From Methylocapsa palsarum (GTDB lineage: Bacteria > Pseudomonadota > Alphaproteobacteria > Rhizobiales > Beijerinckiaceae), in the NCBI RefSeq assembly GCF_900114285.1, contig NZ_FOSN01000003.1, forward strand, positions 124,001-188,000: a DNA stretch of 64,000 nucleotides. The letters run 5' to 3'. The notes below the pieces were generated by a model. That model was given only the letters and a program-made list of their open reading frames with translations, was not told where the DNA came from and ran no database searches. Shown in pieces: positions 17,907 to 26,793 of the stretch. Position 1 is the stretch's first letter, and each line of letters opens with the position of its first letter. The position numbers were made by a program, and so were the translations under genes.

Positions 17907-19028
17907 TCAGGCTTTTGATCGGCGAGCGGGAAAATCCGCATTGCGCCGGTGAAGCAGCCAGATCGCGACGGCGAATTCGGCGAGGATCGCGATCCCGACA
18001 AGCCAGACGAATCGCGGGTCCTGACGCACCAATGTTTCGGCTCCGATGAGGATCGCGACGTGAACCGCCGGGATCATCAGCACGATCGCCGGCGCCGCGG
18101 CCGAGGAACGTCCCGTCGCCGCGGAGAGATTCAAGACGAGCCCGATCGCGAGCATCGCGTGAGCCAGGGCGAGCAGCGGAATTCCGCAGCGTTTCGTCGC
18201 CTCGCTCATCCATTCGGCAAAGCGGCGGGGACCGTCGCGCTCCGGCGGAATCGAATGGAAGAACTCCCAAAAAGGCATTTCAAAAGCGCCGCGCCAGCCG
18301 CGTTTGGGCATCGCGCCAGCGCCCTGCATCTCCATCGGGATCACATATTCGTCGAAGTTCGTCGTCCGGATCGCCGAACCGCCCTCCGAGCGGGTCTGAA
18401 TCGACCCGTTGGACAGGATCATCACCACGCTCTGCTCGTTGCGCCGGAACTCGGTTTCGGCCGCAGTGATGATTTGCTCCTCGTTCTTCGCGGCGTCGAA
18501 CTGATAGATGAACATTCCAGACACCACATCGGCCGAACGCCAGCGCTGGAAATACATCGTGCGGGAGCCGCCGTCGAACGTGTAGAACCGCGCCGGCTCG
18601 AGCATGCGGTGATTGAGAGAATTGCGAATGATATGGATGACGTCCTGCATCTCGCCGACATGAGAGGGCGCAAAGAAAGACGACAACCACAACCCCGCCG
18701 CGACCGCGATCACAGCGACGCCGCAGGAGGGCGTGGCGATCGACCAGACAGACAAACGCAAGGAGTAGAGGACAGCGATCATGCCGTCAGATGTCATGCG
18801 CGAGAATTCCAGCGCGATGGCTACGCCGACCGCCATCGGCAATGCGACGTAGAGCACCGTCGGCATGGTCCCGAGCAGGGCCGGCCAGAGAAGTCCGGCG
18901 CGGACGGCGGCCGGCGGAAGGTAATGGAACAGCGAGGTCATGACGACCGGAATGCAGAGGCTCGCCTCGATCACCAGGGCGGAAACGGCGATCCGTTTGG
19001 CCAGATAAAGATAAAGGAGGCGAGGCAT
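17907..19028 (-). CDS. LptF/LptG-family (YjgP/YjgQ) permease
   Basis: A 373-residue inner-membrane protein of the YjgP/YjgQ family. There are three or four N-terminal helices (about residues 10-125), a periplasmic beta-jellyroll-like domain (about 130-265, with FYTFDGGSRTMYFQRW), and three C-terminal helices (about 285-360). LptF and LptG form the permease of the LPS transporter; there the two genes are normally adjacent. Here only one member is present and it is not next to lptG, so it could be the LptF of a split system or a paralogue serving another envelope lipid. It lies head-to-tail opposite the Wzm/Wzt pair, with 33 bases between the convergent ends. Confidence 0.8.
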   Translation of the reverse strand: MPRLLYLYLAKRIAVSALVIEASLCIPVVMTSLFHYLPPAAVRAGLLWPALLGTMPTVLYVALPMAVGVAIALEFSRMTSDGMIAVLYSLRLSVWSIATPSCGVAVIAVAAGLWLSSFFAPSHVGEMQDVIHIIRNSLNHRMLEPARFYTFDGGSRTMYFQRWRSADVVSGMFIYQFDAAKNEEQIITAAETEFRRNEQSVVMILSNGSIQTRSEGGSAIRTTNFDEYVIPMEMQGAGAMPKRGWRGAFEMPFWEFFHSIPPERDGPRRFAEWMSEATKRCGIPLLALAHAMLAIGLVLNLSAATGRSSAAAPAIVLMIPAVHVAILIGAETLVRQDPRFVWLVGIAILAEFAVAIWLLHRRNADFPARRSKA

Positions 19029-19080
19029 GAATCTCCGGGGCCGCGCGCGAAGTCAGCGCTTCATTCCAGCTCTGTCGTCC

Positions 19081-19129
19081 AGGTCTTTAAGGTTTCAGGT
19101 CTTTAAGGTTTCAGGTCTGTGAGATTTTC
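19081..19129. repeat. 16-bp tandem repeat, about three units
   Basis: AGGTCTTTAAGGTTTC is repeated perfectly at 19081-19096 and 19097-19112. A degenerate third unit, beginning AGGTCTGTGAG, continues to about 19129. It sits in the short gap between the LptF-like gene and the downstream end of the glycosyltransferase gene. It is a simple tandem array whose copy number could vary. Confidence 0.8.
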
Positions 19130-19146
19130 AGGTCAGGCTCATTTCG

Positions 19147-20040
19147 TCACATCTTCATGCGGGCCGCAGCCTGCTTTGCATAGGCGGTCCACGCCGCATC
19201 GAACACCCGGCGTTTGGGCAACGAGACCGCGCCCGCCCAATGGGCGAAGAAGATCCGATTCCCGGCGCCGTCGAGAGGGCCTCCGTCGGCGCCGAAGCTG
19301 ACGTCCTTCGCTTTATAGAAACTTTCGTCCGACGCGCCCGCGACGCATTCGGTGAGCGAGGCGATTTTCAGGCCGCGCCGGTGCGTGACGAAATTGCTCA
19401 GAGGCTGGGCGAAAAGCATGCCGTGCTTGCGGACGGTATGAAAAATCTCTTCGTCCTCGGCGATCACCTCGTAGAAGTGCCGTAGCGACAGGATGCTGTT
19501 GGACGTCAGGAAGAACCCGTCGTTGAACAATCTCGCATTGCGCAAGAAGTCGTAGCGGTCCCTCTTGTTGTTGTAGACGTATTCCTCGCTCGTCGAGGCC
19601 ATGATGAAATCCACCTTGCCGGGATCGAGCTTGCCGAAAACCTCTCTCATGTCGCGAAATAGAATGACGTCGACGTCGAGATAAAGCACTTCGTCGAGCG
19701 GCAAGGCGAGCGAAAGAAACTTGCGCAACCGGCGGCGATGGCCCGGAAAAAGCGGATAGAGGCGGCTCGCCATCGCGTCGAGTTCGCGCGAATCCTCGTT
19801 GACGAGATGAACGCCGTAGACGTCGGCGGCGCGCCGCGTCAGCGTGAGATTGTCATCGTAGGGAATGAGATAGAGCGGCGTCGCGGCGTTCGTCGCGCGG
19901 TAGCTCTCGAGGAACGGCAGAAGCCAATCGGAGATACGGTCGTTCGCGACAATCGCGACGCCGACCTTTTTGCCGCCGCCGGACGGGTTCGGGGCGCTCT
20001 GGCCAAGGGGCGCTTGATTCGATGTGAGATGTTCAGGCAT
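19147..20040 (-). CDS. GT-A-like glycosyltransferase with DVD metal motif
   Basis: A protein of about 297 residues with a GT-A fold signature. The N-terminal part reads VAIVANDRISDWLLPFLESY, the helix FLSLALPLDEVLYLDVDVIL contains the D-x-D metal/nucleotide-sugar motif, and FNDGFFLTSN follows. The C-terminal HW residues in FFAHWAGA match family-8-like and related transferases. I recognise the fold class but not the exact family or sugar. It is divergent from the next glycosyltransferase and shares a 216-base intergenic region with it. I chose the ATG at 20040; a GTG 12 bases upstream is also in frame. Confidence 0.8.
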   Translation of the reverse strand: MPEHLTSNQAPLGQSAPNPSGGGKKVGVAIVANDRISDWLLPFLESYRATNAATPLYLIPYDDNLTLTRRAADVYGVHLVNEDSRELDAMASRLYPLFPGHRRRLRKFLSLALPLDEVLYLDVDVILFRDMREVFGKLDPGKVDFIMASTSEEYVYNNKRDRYDFLRNARLFNDGFFLTSNSILSLRHFYEVIAEDEEIFHTVRKHGMLFAQPLSNFVTHRRGLKIASLTECVAGASDESFYKAKDVSFGADGGPLDGAGNRIFFAHWAGAVSLPKRRVFDAAWTAYAKQAAARMKM

Positions 20041-20256
20041 GAAGGGTTTCACTAGAGGTGAGCGGGTCCAGAATCAGGAGCCGCGAAACATGGACTGGCG
20101 CGGGACGGGAGGGAATGACTCGATCTTGCCGCGGTCAGGAATTACGATCGGCGCTCTCCATATCCTTCGTCCTAATCGGCGCTTTTCTGTTTTCATGCGC
20201 CAGTATGGTCGCGCGCTGAACGCCGCAGCTTGAAGCTTCGAGGCTGATGTACATTG

Positions 20257-21567
20257 ATGGGCGAGACGGATCAAGACGAGGCCAAAGTCACGCTTGCGGG
20301 CGCCGCGGACGCGTTTCTGGCGAAGGGGCCGCTGCGGGGCAGGACCGTGCTCCTCGTTCATCCGGCGTGGCATTCCTGCGGCAGTCACCAGGTTTTCGTT
20401 TCCCAGGCTCGCGCCTATCGCGCGCTCGGCGCGAGGGTTCTCAGTCTCGCGGTCGCCGACGCTCCCGGAGCGAACGAGGGATCGCGGGCGCACAAGGCCT
20501 ATTTCGCGGCGACGGAAGACCTCGAATGCGACGCGCGCTTTTACACCGGTATGTCCCTCATTTCGGTGCTGAAGCCCTCGTTCCTGCAGGCGGTGAAAGG
20601 ATGGCTGCACGGCAATTTCGCCGGAATTTTGGTCGCCTCCACTGAACTCGCGCCGATTCCGGCTGCGCTCGCGGCGACGGCGCGGATCGATCTCATCCAC
20701 TGCAATCATTTCTTCTGCATGCCCGCCGCGCTGAGCCTGCGGCGCGGCGGGCCTTGCCCGGTCCTTCTTGAAACCCACGATTTGCAGGCGCGCCAATATG
20801 CGCTTCGCAACGAGGTTGGATGGACCCTGCCGCCCGCCGCCGCCTTCGAAGAGATGCTCGCAATCGAGCAGGCCGCCATGCGGACCGCCGACGTGCTCGT
20901 GCATTTAAATGACGAGGAATTCCGGATTTTTCAAAAAATGCTGCCGGACCAGAGGCATGCGCTGCTTTATCCGGCCGTCGCACCGATCGAGGCGCCTGCT
21001 CGCGGCACGCCCTCCGGCCTGATCCTCGTCGCCAGCGCCAATCACGCCAATTTTCTCAGTACGGTCTGGTTTCTCGAAAAGGTCCTGCCGGCGGCGCCGG
21101 AGGTTCCGGTGCGAATCATCGGAAACATCGATCGCGAGATTAGAGCCCGCGCGCCGAAGCTCTGGCGACAGCACGAGGCGCTGTTTTGCGGCCGCATCGA
21201 CGACCTCGACGCCGCCTATGGCGAGGCCGCGGGCGTCCTGCTGCCTACCATCGAGGGGCATGGCGTATCGATCAAGACCATCGAAGCGATGTCGAGCGGC
21301 GCGCCGCTGATCGCGACGCCTCTCGCGTTTCGCGGCATGGGGCTTGATCCCGTCGAGTTCGGCAATGTCGCGCTGGCGCTGAAGGCCGAGGATTTCGCCG
21401 CGGCGATGCGGCGCGCGTGCGAGGCGCCGCCGCCGCAAGGAATTGTCCTGGCGCATGGGAGATCTGGCTCCGACACCCGCAAGGCCTATGAACGGATCTT
21501 CGCGCCGGAAGCCTATCAGGAGGCGCTGCGCGCGCTGGTCACGCCTCTGCTCCCTGCCGGGCCCTAA
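20257..21567 (+). CDS. GT-B glycosyltransferase (family 4-like)
   Basis: A 436-residue glycosyltransferase-like protein. The N-terminal half (TVLLVHPAWHSCGSHQVFVSQARAY) resembles an acceptor-binding Rossmann domain, with LIHCNHFFCMP and LLETHDLQARQYA in the middle. The C-terminal half has VRIIGNIDREIRARAPKL and GVLLPTIEGHGVSIKTIEAMSSGAPLIATPL, the sugar-nucleotide-binding helix seen in GT4/GT1 enzymes. It is 140 bases upstream of ahcY in the same direction but functionally unrelated; the exporter and the other glycosyltransferase suggest surface-glycan synthesis. The ATG at 20257 is preceded in frame by TTG at 20254. Confidence 0.8.
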   Translation: MGETDQDEAKVTLAGAADAFLAKGPLRGRTVLLVHPAWHSCGSHQVFVSQARAYRALGARVLSLAVADAPGANEGSRAHKAYFAATEDLECDARFYTGMSLISVLKPSFLQAVKGWLHGNFAGILVASTELAPIPAALAATARIDLIHCNHFFCMPAALSLRRGGPCPVLLETHDLQARQYALRNEVGWTLPPAAAFEEMLAIEQAAMRTADVLVHLNDEEFRIFQKMLPDQRHALLYPAVAPIEAPARGTPSGLILVASANHANFLSTVWFLEKVLPAAPEVPVRIIGNIDREIRARAPKLWRQHEALFCGRIDDLDAAYGEAAGVLLPTIEGHGVSIKTIEAMSSGAPLIATPLAFRGMGLDPVEFGNVALALKAEDFAAAMRRACEAPPPQGIVLAHGRSGSDTRKAYERIFAPEAYQEALRALVTPLLPAGP

Positions 21568-21611
21568 GGTTCTATAAGCCGCTTTATCGCCAAGCTTGAG
21601 GCGGCGGCGAC

Positions 21612-21635
21612 ATAAAGAGTTGCTTATATCTTTAT
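21612..21635 (+). promoter_or_regulatory. inverted repeat upstream of ahcY, candidate operator
   Basis: ATAAAGA (21612-21618) and TCTTTAT (21629-21635) form perfect 7-bp arms around a 10-base spacer, about 75 bases before the ahcY start. ATAAAGA/TCTTTAT palindromes are a familiar motif in front of methionine-cycle genes in Alphaproteobacteria, there usually with a shorter spacer. Between this site and the gene, GCGAGG (21644-21649) can pair with CCTCGC (21665-21670). The regulator is not identified. Confidence 0.45.
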
Positions 21636-21707
21636 TGCGTTGCGCGAGGAGGGCTGTTATAGAGCCTCGCACATCTGGGGCGCCGCTGCGCAATTTCGGA
21701 AAAGTTC

Positions 21708-23114
21708 ATGACCCATTCATTCAACGACTACGCCATCACCGACATCGGGCTCGCCGACTGGGGCCGCAAGGAACTGGCGATCGCCGAGACCGAAATGCCC
21801 GGCCTCATGGCGACGCGCGCGGAATTCGGCCCAAGCCAGCCGCTCAAGGGCGCGCGGATTGCCGGATCGCTTCACATGACAATCCAGACGGCGGTTCTGA
21901 TCGAGACCCTGAAAGCGCTCGGAGCCGATATTCGCTGGGCCTCGTGCAACATTTATTCGACGCAGGACCACGCCGCCGCGGCGATCGCCGCCGCGGGAAT
22001 CCCGGTCTTCGCCCGCAAGGGGGAGAGCCTGTTCGACTATTGGGAATACACCCATAAGATTTTCGAATGGAGCGACGGCGGCGCGCCGAATCTCATTCTG
22101 GACGACGGCGGCGACGCCACGATGCTCATTCATCTTGGCATGCGCGCCGAAGCCGGCGACACCGCTTTTCTCGACAAGCCCGGCAACGAGGAAGAGGAAG
22201 TCCTCTTCGCCGCGATCAAGAAACGGGTCGCCTCGTTCCCCGGCTGGTATGGCAAGATCGGCCATGCCATCAAGGGCGTCAGCGAAGAAACGACGACCGG
22301 CGTTCACCGGCTCTATCTGATGGAGCGCGACGGCAAATTGCTCTGGCCGGCGATCAATGTGAATGATTCCGTCACCAAGTCGAAATTCGACAATCTTTAC
22401 GGCTGCCGCGAATCGCTCGTCGACGGCATTCGCCGCGGCACCGACGTGATGATGGCTGGCAAGGTCGCGATGGTCGCCGGCTTCGGCGACGTCGGCAAGG
22501 GTTCGGCCGCCTCGCTGCGCAACGCGGGCGCCCGCGTCCTCGTTTCCGAGATCGACCCGATCTGCGCCCTGCAGGCGGCGATGGAGGGCTACGAAGTCAC
22601 GACAATGGAGGACGCCGCGAAGCGGGCGGACATTTTCGTCACCTGCACCGGCAACGTCGACGTCATCACCACCGATCACATGCGGGAGATGAAGGACCGG
22701 GCCATCGTCTGCAACATCGGCCATTTCGATTCGGAAATTCAGGTCGCGGGCCTGCGCAATTTCAAATGGCACAATGTGAAGCCGCAGGTCGACGAGATCG
22801 AGTTTCCCGACGGCAAGCGGATCATCCTTCTGTCCGAGGGCCGGCTCGTCAATCTTGGCAACGCGACCGGGCATCCGTCTTTCGTTATGTCGGCGTCCTT
22901 CACCAATCAGGTGCTGGCCCAGATGGAGCTCTGGACCAAGCAGGGTGAATATTCCAAAAAGGTCTATACGCTGCCGAAACACCTCGACGAAAAGGTCGCG
23001 GCGCTGCATCTGAACAAAATCGGCGTCAGGCTGACCAAGCTGACTGACGAGCAGGCGACCTATCTCGGCCTGCCGCAGTCGGGACCGTTCAAGCCGGACC
23101 ACTACCGCTATTGA
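21708..23114 (+). CDS. ahcY: S-adenosylhomocysteine hydrolase
   Basis: A 468-residue NAD-dependent enzyme that splits S-adenosylhomocysteine into adenosine and homocysteine, removing the inhibitory product of methyl transfer. Characteristic segments are [33 protein letters not shown], the [11 protein letters not shown] substrate loop and the NAD-binding [15 protein letters not shown] with [23 protein letters not shown] and the C-terminal FKPDHYRY also match; the terminal Lys-x-x-x-Tyr residues reach into the partner's NAD site in the tetramer. The long form with the roughly 40-residue insert is present ([19 protein letters not shown]), as in most Proteobacteria. A strong terminator follows. 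Confidence 0.98.
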   Translation: MTHSFNDYAITDIGLADWGRKELAIAETEMPGLMATRAEFGPSQPLKGARIAGSLHMTIQTAVLIETLKALGADIRWASCNIYSTQDHAAAAIAAAGIPVFARKGESLFDYWEYTHKIFEWSDGGAPNLILDDGGDATMLIHLGMRAEAGDTAFLDKPGNEEEEVLFAAIKKRVASFPGWYGKIGHAIKGVSEETTTGVHRLYLMERDGKLLWPAINVNDSVTKSKFDNLYGCRESLVDGIRRGTDVMMAGKVAMVAGFGDVGKGSAASLRNAGARVLVSEIDPICALQAAMEGYEVTTMEDAAKRADIFVTCTGNVDVITTDHMREMKDRAIVCNIGHFDSEIQVAGLRNFKWHNVKPQVDEIEFPDGKRIILLSEGRLVNLGNATGHPSFVMSASFTNQVLAQMELWTKQGEYSKKVYTLPKHLDEKVAALHLNKIGVRLTKLTDEQATYLGLPQSGPFKPDHYRY

Positions 23115-23161
23115 GATGAGCGGAGTCCCTGGCCGCCGGGGCGCTCGCCCCCTGTAAACCA

Positions 23162-23197
23162 CGCCCTGCGGCTTCGCCTGGAGCCGCAGGGCGTTTT
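23162..23197 (+). terminator. intrinsic terminator of ahcY
   Basis: A perfect 12-bp stem (23162-23173 with 23182-23193) with an 8-base loop is followed by TTTT. It lies 48 bases after the ahcY stop and separates it from the epimerase gene. Confidence 0.9.
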
Positions 23198-23240
23198 CGT
23201 TCGTTCAGCCGATACGCGAGGACTTTCCAGAGGACGCTTC

Positions 23241-23645
23241 ATGATCGGAAGGTTGAACCACGTCGCCATCGCGGTGAAGGATCTTTCCGCCGCCAGCGCT
23301 TCCTATCGCGACGGTCTTGGAGCGAAGGTGAGCGCGCCCGTCGATCTGCCGGAGCACGGGGTCAGGATCGCCTTCGTCGAACTCGCCAATACGAAGATCG
23401 AACTCCTCCAGCCGCTCGGCGAACATTCTCCGATCGGCAGATTCCTCGTGAAGAATCCGGACGGCGCGATTCATCATCTTTGCTATGAGGTCGAGGATCT
23501 GCTCGCGGCGCGTGACCGCCTGATCCACAGCGGAGCGCGGATCCTCGGAGATGGGGCTCCTCATATCGGGGCGCATGGCAAGCCTGTCCTTTTCCTCGAT
23601 CCCAAAAGCTTCGCCGGAACCCTCATTGAACTTGAACAGGCCTGA
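23241..23645 (+). CDS. mce: methylmalonyl-CoA epimerase
   Basis: A 134-residue vicinal-oxygen-chelate (glyoxalase fold) enzyme that interconverts (R)- and (S)-methylmalonyl-CoA in propionyl-CoA and ethylmalonyl-CoA metabolism. The two beta-alpha-beta modules start with LNHVAIAVKDL and HHLCYEVEDL, and carry metal ligands H7 and H74 or H75 plus the C-terminal Glu in GTLIELEQ. PLGEHSPIGRFL and ENPDG-like KNPDGAIHH are typical of this subfamily. The gene stands alone between the ahcY terminator and a convergent gene. Confidence 0.92.
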   Translation: MIGRLNHVAIAVKDLSAASASYRDGLGAKVSAPVDLPEHGVRIAFVELANTKIELLQPLGEHSPIGRFLVKNPDGAIHHLCYEVEDLLAARDRLIHSGARILGDGAPHIGAHGKPVLFLDPKSFAGTLIELEQA

Positions 23646-23665
23646 GCGCCTTCCTTGGCGCGCGA

Positions 23666-24106
23666 TCAGACCTTCCACGATCCCGGCGCCGCCTGGCGTT
23701 CGAGGAACTCAATATAGGGCGGCGGCAGGTTCGCAGCCCTTGCGGCCGCCGCCACGGCCTCGAGATAGCCTTTCGCCGGACGCCCGGCCCGGCTCTCGCG
23801 CCCGACATAGATCAGCGCTCGGACGGGCCCCCCCTTTTCCCGGAACACCGGCTGGGTGATTTTCGCGTAAAGGCCGTTGTGCACTTCTTCGTAGCGATCG
23901 AGCGGACCCATATCCGACAGCGCGAGCTGGTAAAGCACGCCATGCACAACGGCGTTGGCGTCGCGGGCGATCGACGCATAGCCGTTCTCCATGATGAAAA
24001 AACGATGCCGGGCGAGCCGGGCCGGCCCCAGCGCGAGCCCGTGAGGGCAGCGCCTGGTCATGGCGGCGCGATCCATGTTTGACCCGTAAGCGAAATAGAG
24101 CGGCAT
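23666..24106 (-). CDS. gamma-glutamylcyclotransferase-like protein
   Basis: A 146-residue protein with the GGCT fold. The substrate loop FAYGSNM is at residues 4-10, and the conserved acidic residue lies in LDRYEEVHNGLY near residue 73. GGCT proteins release 5-oxoproline from gamma-glutamyl amines, but bacterial members are often of unproved specificity. The family, MPLYFAYGSNMDRAAM start and roughly 150-residue length agree. It converges on mce with 20 bases between the stops. Confidence 0.88.
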   Translation of the reverse strand: MPLYFAYGSNMDRAAMTRRCPHGLALGPARLARHRFFIMENGYASIARDANAVVHGVLYQLALSDMGPLDRYEEVHNGLYAKITQPVFREKGGPVRALIYVGRESRAGRPAKGYLEAVAAAARAANLPPPYIEFLERQAAPGSWKV

Positions 24107-24266
24107 GATGAAACTTTGCGGGGCGGCCTGAAGCCGGCAGGCGCGCCGGCCTGAAGGAGTCTTTGGCTAATACGTAGGAAGCTGCCTCTTTGCCTATTCA
24201 GGGTTGCAATTTCTCGGTTATTCCGTCATCTTGGTTGCGCTCGCAATGGTGGAATGATTCGGCTCG

Positions 24267-24518
24267 ATGCACGCGGCGCTCACGAGATTGCTTTGTCTTT
24301 ACAACGCTCGGTCCGCCTTTCGGGCGACCGTCAACGCCGACGCCAAGCGTCTCATCGCTAGATACGACGATCAAGCTTATTTCGAGGCGCGCGAGCGCGT
24401 GAAGGGCCGCTGCCTCGATGGCGCAGGAACGTCCCGTTACTGGACTATGGTTAAGCTTGAGATCGCCAGGCTGCAGGGAATTGCTATCGGGCTGGCCGGC
24501 GGCGACCTCAGAAAGTAA
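24267..24518 (+). CDS. small conserved-type hypothetical protein
   Basis: An 83-residue basic protein. The central part (ARYDDQAYFEARERV ... RYWTMVKLEIARLQG) resembles small Hyphomicrobiales proteins in which a RYG/D-x-x-AY-x-EAR helix is followed by a W-x-x-V-x-x-EIAR helix. No function is known to me. The start codon has only a weak ribosome-binding site, and no other strong coding frame overlaps. The 272 bases after it, up to the tRNA, hold nothing I recognise. Confidence 0.55.
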   Translation: MHAALTRLLCLYNARSAFRATVNADAKRLIARYDDQAYFEARERVKGRCLDGAGTSRYWTMVKLEIARLQGIAIGLAGGDLRK

Positions 24519-24790
24519 GCGCGGACGGAGATCGTCCTCATATCCGTAGCGGCCGACATGGCGAGCCTCGTCTAACACGCGGTGAGGGAGACGCCTGAGG
24601 GGCCGCGAGCATCGCCAGGGCGCCTCGCGCAAAGCTCCAGCACGCACAAAGTTTTCCCCTTGGCGGGCGCCCTCCGCACAAACCGTCCGGATTTCGCACG
24701 TCTTGGATGCGCATGTTCTCGCAGCGTTCCGTATCGAGCTGCGCGATCGCGTCAGATGTCCTATTAATGCAGTAAAATCAGCGTATTAAA

Positions 24791-24865
24791 TGGTGGGCGC
24801 GACAGGGATTGAACCTGTGACCCCTCCCGTGTGAAGGGAGTGCTCTCCCGCTGAGCTACGCGCCC
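24791..24865 (-). tRNA. tRNA-Val (anticodon CAC)
   Basis: The minus strand folds into a standard cloverleaf. The acceptor stem pairs GGGCGCG (24865-24859) with CGCGCCC next to the encoded CCA (24793-24791). The anticodon stem CTCCC/GGGAG encloses the loop TTCACAC, giving anticodon CAC, which reads GUG valine codons. The T arm has GGTTCAATCC. The 336 bases from here to the phosphoesterase start at 25202 hold no other recognised feature. Confidence 0.97.
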
Positions 24866-25201
24866 GCCGCAGCCAGAACGCTGGCGTGGAAGTCCGGCTT
24901 TGGACCCGACATCCGATCATCGACGAACTTCCTTTATGAAACCGCGACGATCGAAGTCAAGGCGCATTTCACCGGTTTCCCACGACGGCTCGCCAGGAGC
25001 GCGACAGCAATTCTTCGGATGCGGCGAAAACGTGCGCCAGACCTTTGACGGCTTGCGGCCGCTTTCCGAATCCGACAACTTGAGCGGCGCCTTCAATAAA
25101 GTGCAACGGGACACGGGCAGACTATAAGGGACTCGGGCAGATTCTAAATGTCGAATCGGCCGGATGTTCAGCGCCAGCTTCGGTCGCGCCAGGAGAGCGT
25201 C

Positions 25202-26758
25202 ATGAACAAAGGGTTAGGGCGCGCCGCCGCCGTCGCCGGAATTATTGGCGCGATTTTCACCGCGACGGCCGGCGTCTGCGCCTTTGCCGGCGATCTCGAT
25301 AAAATAGAAAACATTGTCGTGCTTTACGCGGAGAACCGCAGTTTCGACAATCTTTACGGCGCGTTCCCTGGCGCCAATGGTCTCGCCAATGTCAGCGCGG
25401 AGGCGGCGAAACAAGCGGACCGCGACGGCTCTCCGCTTCCCCGATTGCCGCCTATCTGGGGCGGGTTGACCGCGCCGGGGGCGAGCCCGGTCGTGACCGA
25501 GGCGCAAACCAGACATATGCCCAACGCGCCGTTCGCCCTCGACGACCCAAAGGGCCTCGACACGCCGCTGAGCGTTGCGACCATCGACCTCGTGCATCGG
25601 TTCTACCAGAATCAGATGCAGATCAATGGCGGCAAAAATGACCGTTTCGTCGCCTATGGCGACACCGGCGCCCTGGTGATGGGCCATTACGACGGATCGA
25701 AGCTGCCGCTCTGGAAGGTGGCGCAACGCTATGCTTTAGCCGATAATTTCTTCATGGCCGCCTTCGGCGGTTCGTTCGTCAACCATTTCTATCTGGCCTG
25801 CGCCTGCGAACCCGAATACCCGAACGCGGATCAAAGTCCGGCCAAGGGCCTGATCTCGGCGGTCGAGCCTGATGGAACCTCTCTTTCGCTCGTCTCCAAT
25901 TCTCCGGGATCCGCGCTGGAGGGCGTCCCGAAATTCGTCAACGACGGGACGATTACGCCCGGCCCCCGGTTTTACGCCGTGAACACGATGCAGCCGCCGT
26001 ATCAACCAAGCAGGGTCAAGCCGGCGAGGGGCGGCGATCCTGCCTATGCCGATCCTGGAGCCGCGTTCACCTTACCGCCGCAGACCGAGCCGACCATTGG
26101 CGGCCTCCTCAGCGCCAAGGGCGTGACCTGGGCGTGGTATGCCGGGGCATGGAAGGCCGCGCTGGCCGATTCTGAGGGAGCAGTCAAAAATCCCGCGATC
26201 AGATTTCAAACCCACCACCAGCCGTACAATTATTTCGCGCCGATGGCGCCGGGGACGGCGGCGCGCGCCGAGCACTTGCGCGACGGGGGCCTCAACGGCG
26301 CGGAATTCATCAAGGCGATCGACGCCGGCGCCCTGCCGCAGGTGAGTTTCTACAAGCCGCAAGGCAGCCTGAACGAACATCCGGGCTACGCCGAGGTTCT
26401 TTCCGGCGACGAACATCTCGCCGAGATCGTCGCTCATCTCGAAAAGAGCCCGCAATGGGGACATATGGTCGTCATCGTCACCTATGACGAAAACGGCGGG
26501 TTTTGGGATCACGTTCCTCCGCCGAAAGGAGACCGCTGGGGGCCGGGGACGCGCATCCCCGCCCTGATCATCTCGCCATTCGCGAAGAAAGGCCATGTCG
26601 ATCACACGCTCTACGACACGACCTCGATCTTGCGATTCATCACGCGGCGTTTCGATCTGCCGGTCCTGAGCGGCCTTAGCGAGCGCGACGCGGCCATGGC
26701 CGGGTGGGGAGAAAAGCTCGGAGATCTGACGCCTTCGCTCGACCTAACTTCACCGTGA
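25202..26758 (+). CDS. secreted phosphoesterase family protein (acid phosphatase/phospholipase C-like)
   Basis: A 518-residue protein of the PF04185 family, which contains bacterial phospholipase C enzymes and AcpA-type acid phosphatases. A signal peptide covers residues 1-29, ending near CAFAGD. The mature protein starts with the nucleophile region IVVLYAENRSFDNLYGAFPGA, where N and the following acidic residues bind metal. Later motifs are ADNFFMAAFGGSFVNHFYL, VIVTYDENGGFWDHVPPP and PALIISPFAKKGHVDHTLYDTTSILRFI, which also carry metal ligands. I chose the ATG at 25202 because AGGAG precedes it by 7 bases and the signal peptide starts there; an upstream in-frame ATG at 25148 would put 18 polar residues before it. 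Substrate is unproved. Confidence 0.88.
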   Translation: MNKGLGRAAAVAGIIGAIFTATAGVCAFAGDLDKIENIVVLYAENRSFDNLYGAFPGANGLANVSAEAAKQADRDGSPLPRLPPIWGGLTAPGASPVVTEAQTRHMPNAPFALDDPKGLDTPLSVATIDLVHRFYQNQMQINGGKNDRFVAYGDTGALVMGHYDGSKLPLWKVAQRYALADNFFMAAFGGSFVNHFYLACACEPEYPNADQSPAKGLISAVEPDGTSLSLVSNSPGSALEGVPKFVNDGTITPGPRFYAVNTMQPPYQPSRVKPARGGDPAYADPGAAFTLPPQTEPTIGGLLSAKGVTWAWYAGAWKAALADSEGAVKNPAIRFQTHHQPYNYFAPMAPGTAARAEHLRDGGLNGAEFIKAIDAGALPQVSFYKPQGSLNEHPGYAEVLSGDEHLAEIVAHLEKSPQWGHMVVIVTYDENGGFWDHVPPPKGDRWGPGTRIPALIISPFAKKGHVDHTLYDTTSILRFITRRFDLPVLSGLSERDAAMAGWGEKLGDLTPSLDLTSP

Positions 26759-26793
26759 GCGAACTCACGTCATAAAAGGCCTGCGGCGGAATA

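Noticed and set aside
21640-21700. SAH riboswitch upstream of ahcY
   Set aside because: The CGAGGAGGGCTG stretch resembles the start of the known SAH aptamer (CGAGGAGCGCUGC), but the loop is too short and the 3-prime pseudoknot strand that should pair with it is absent, so the consensus is not met.
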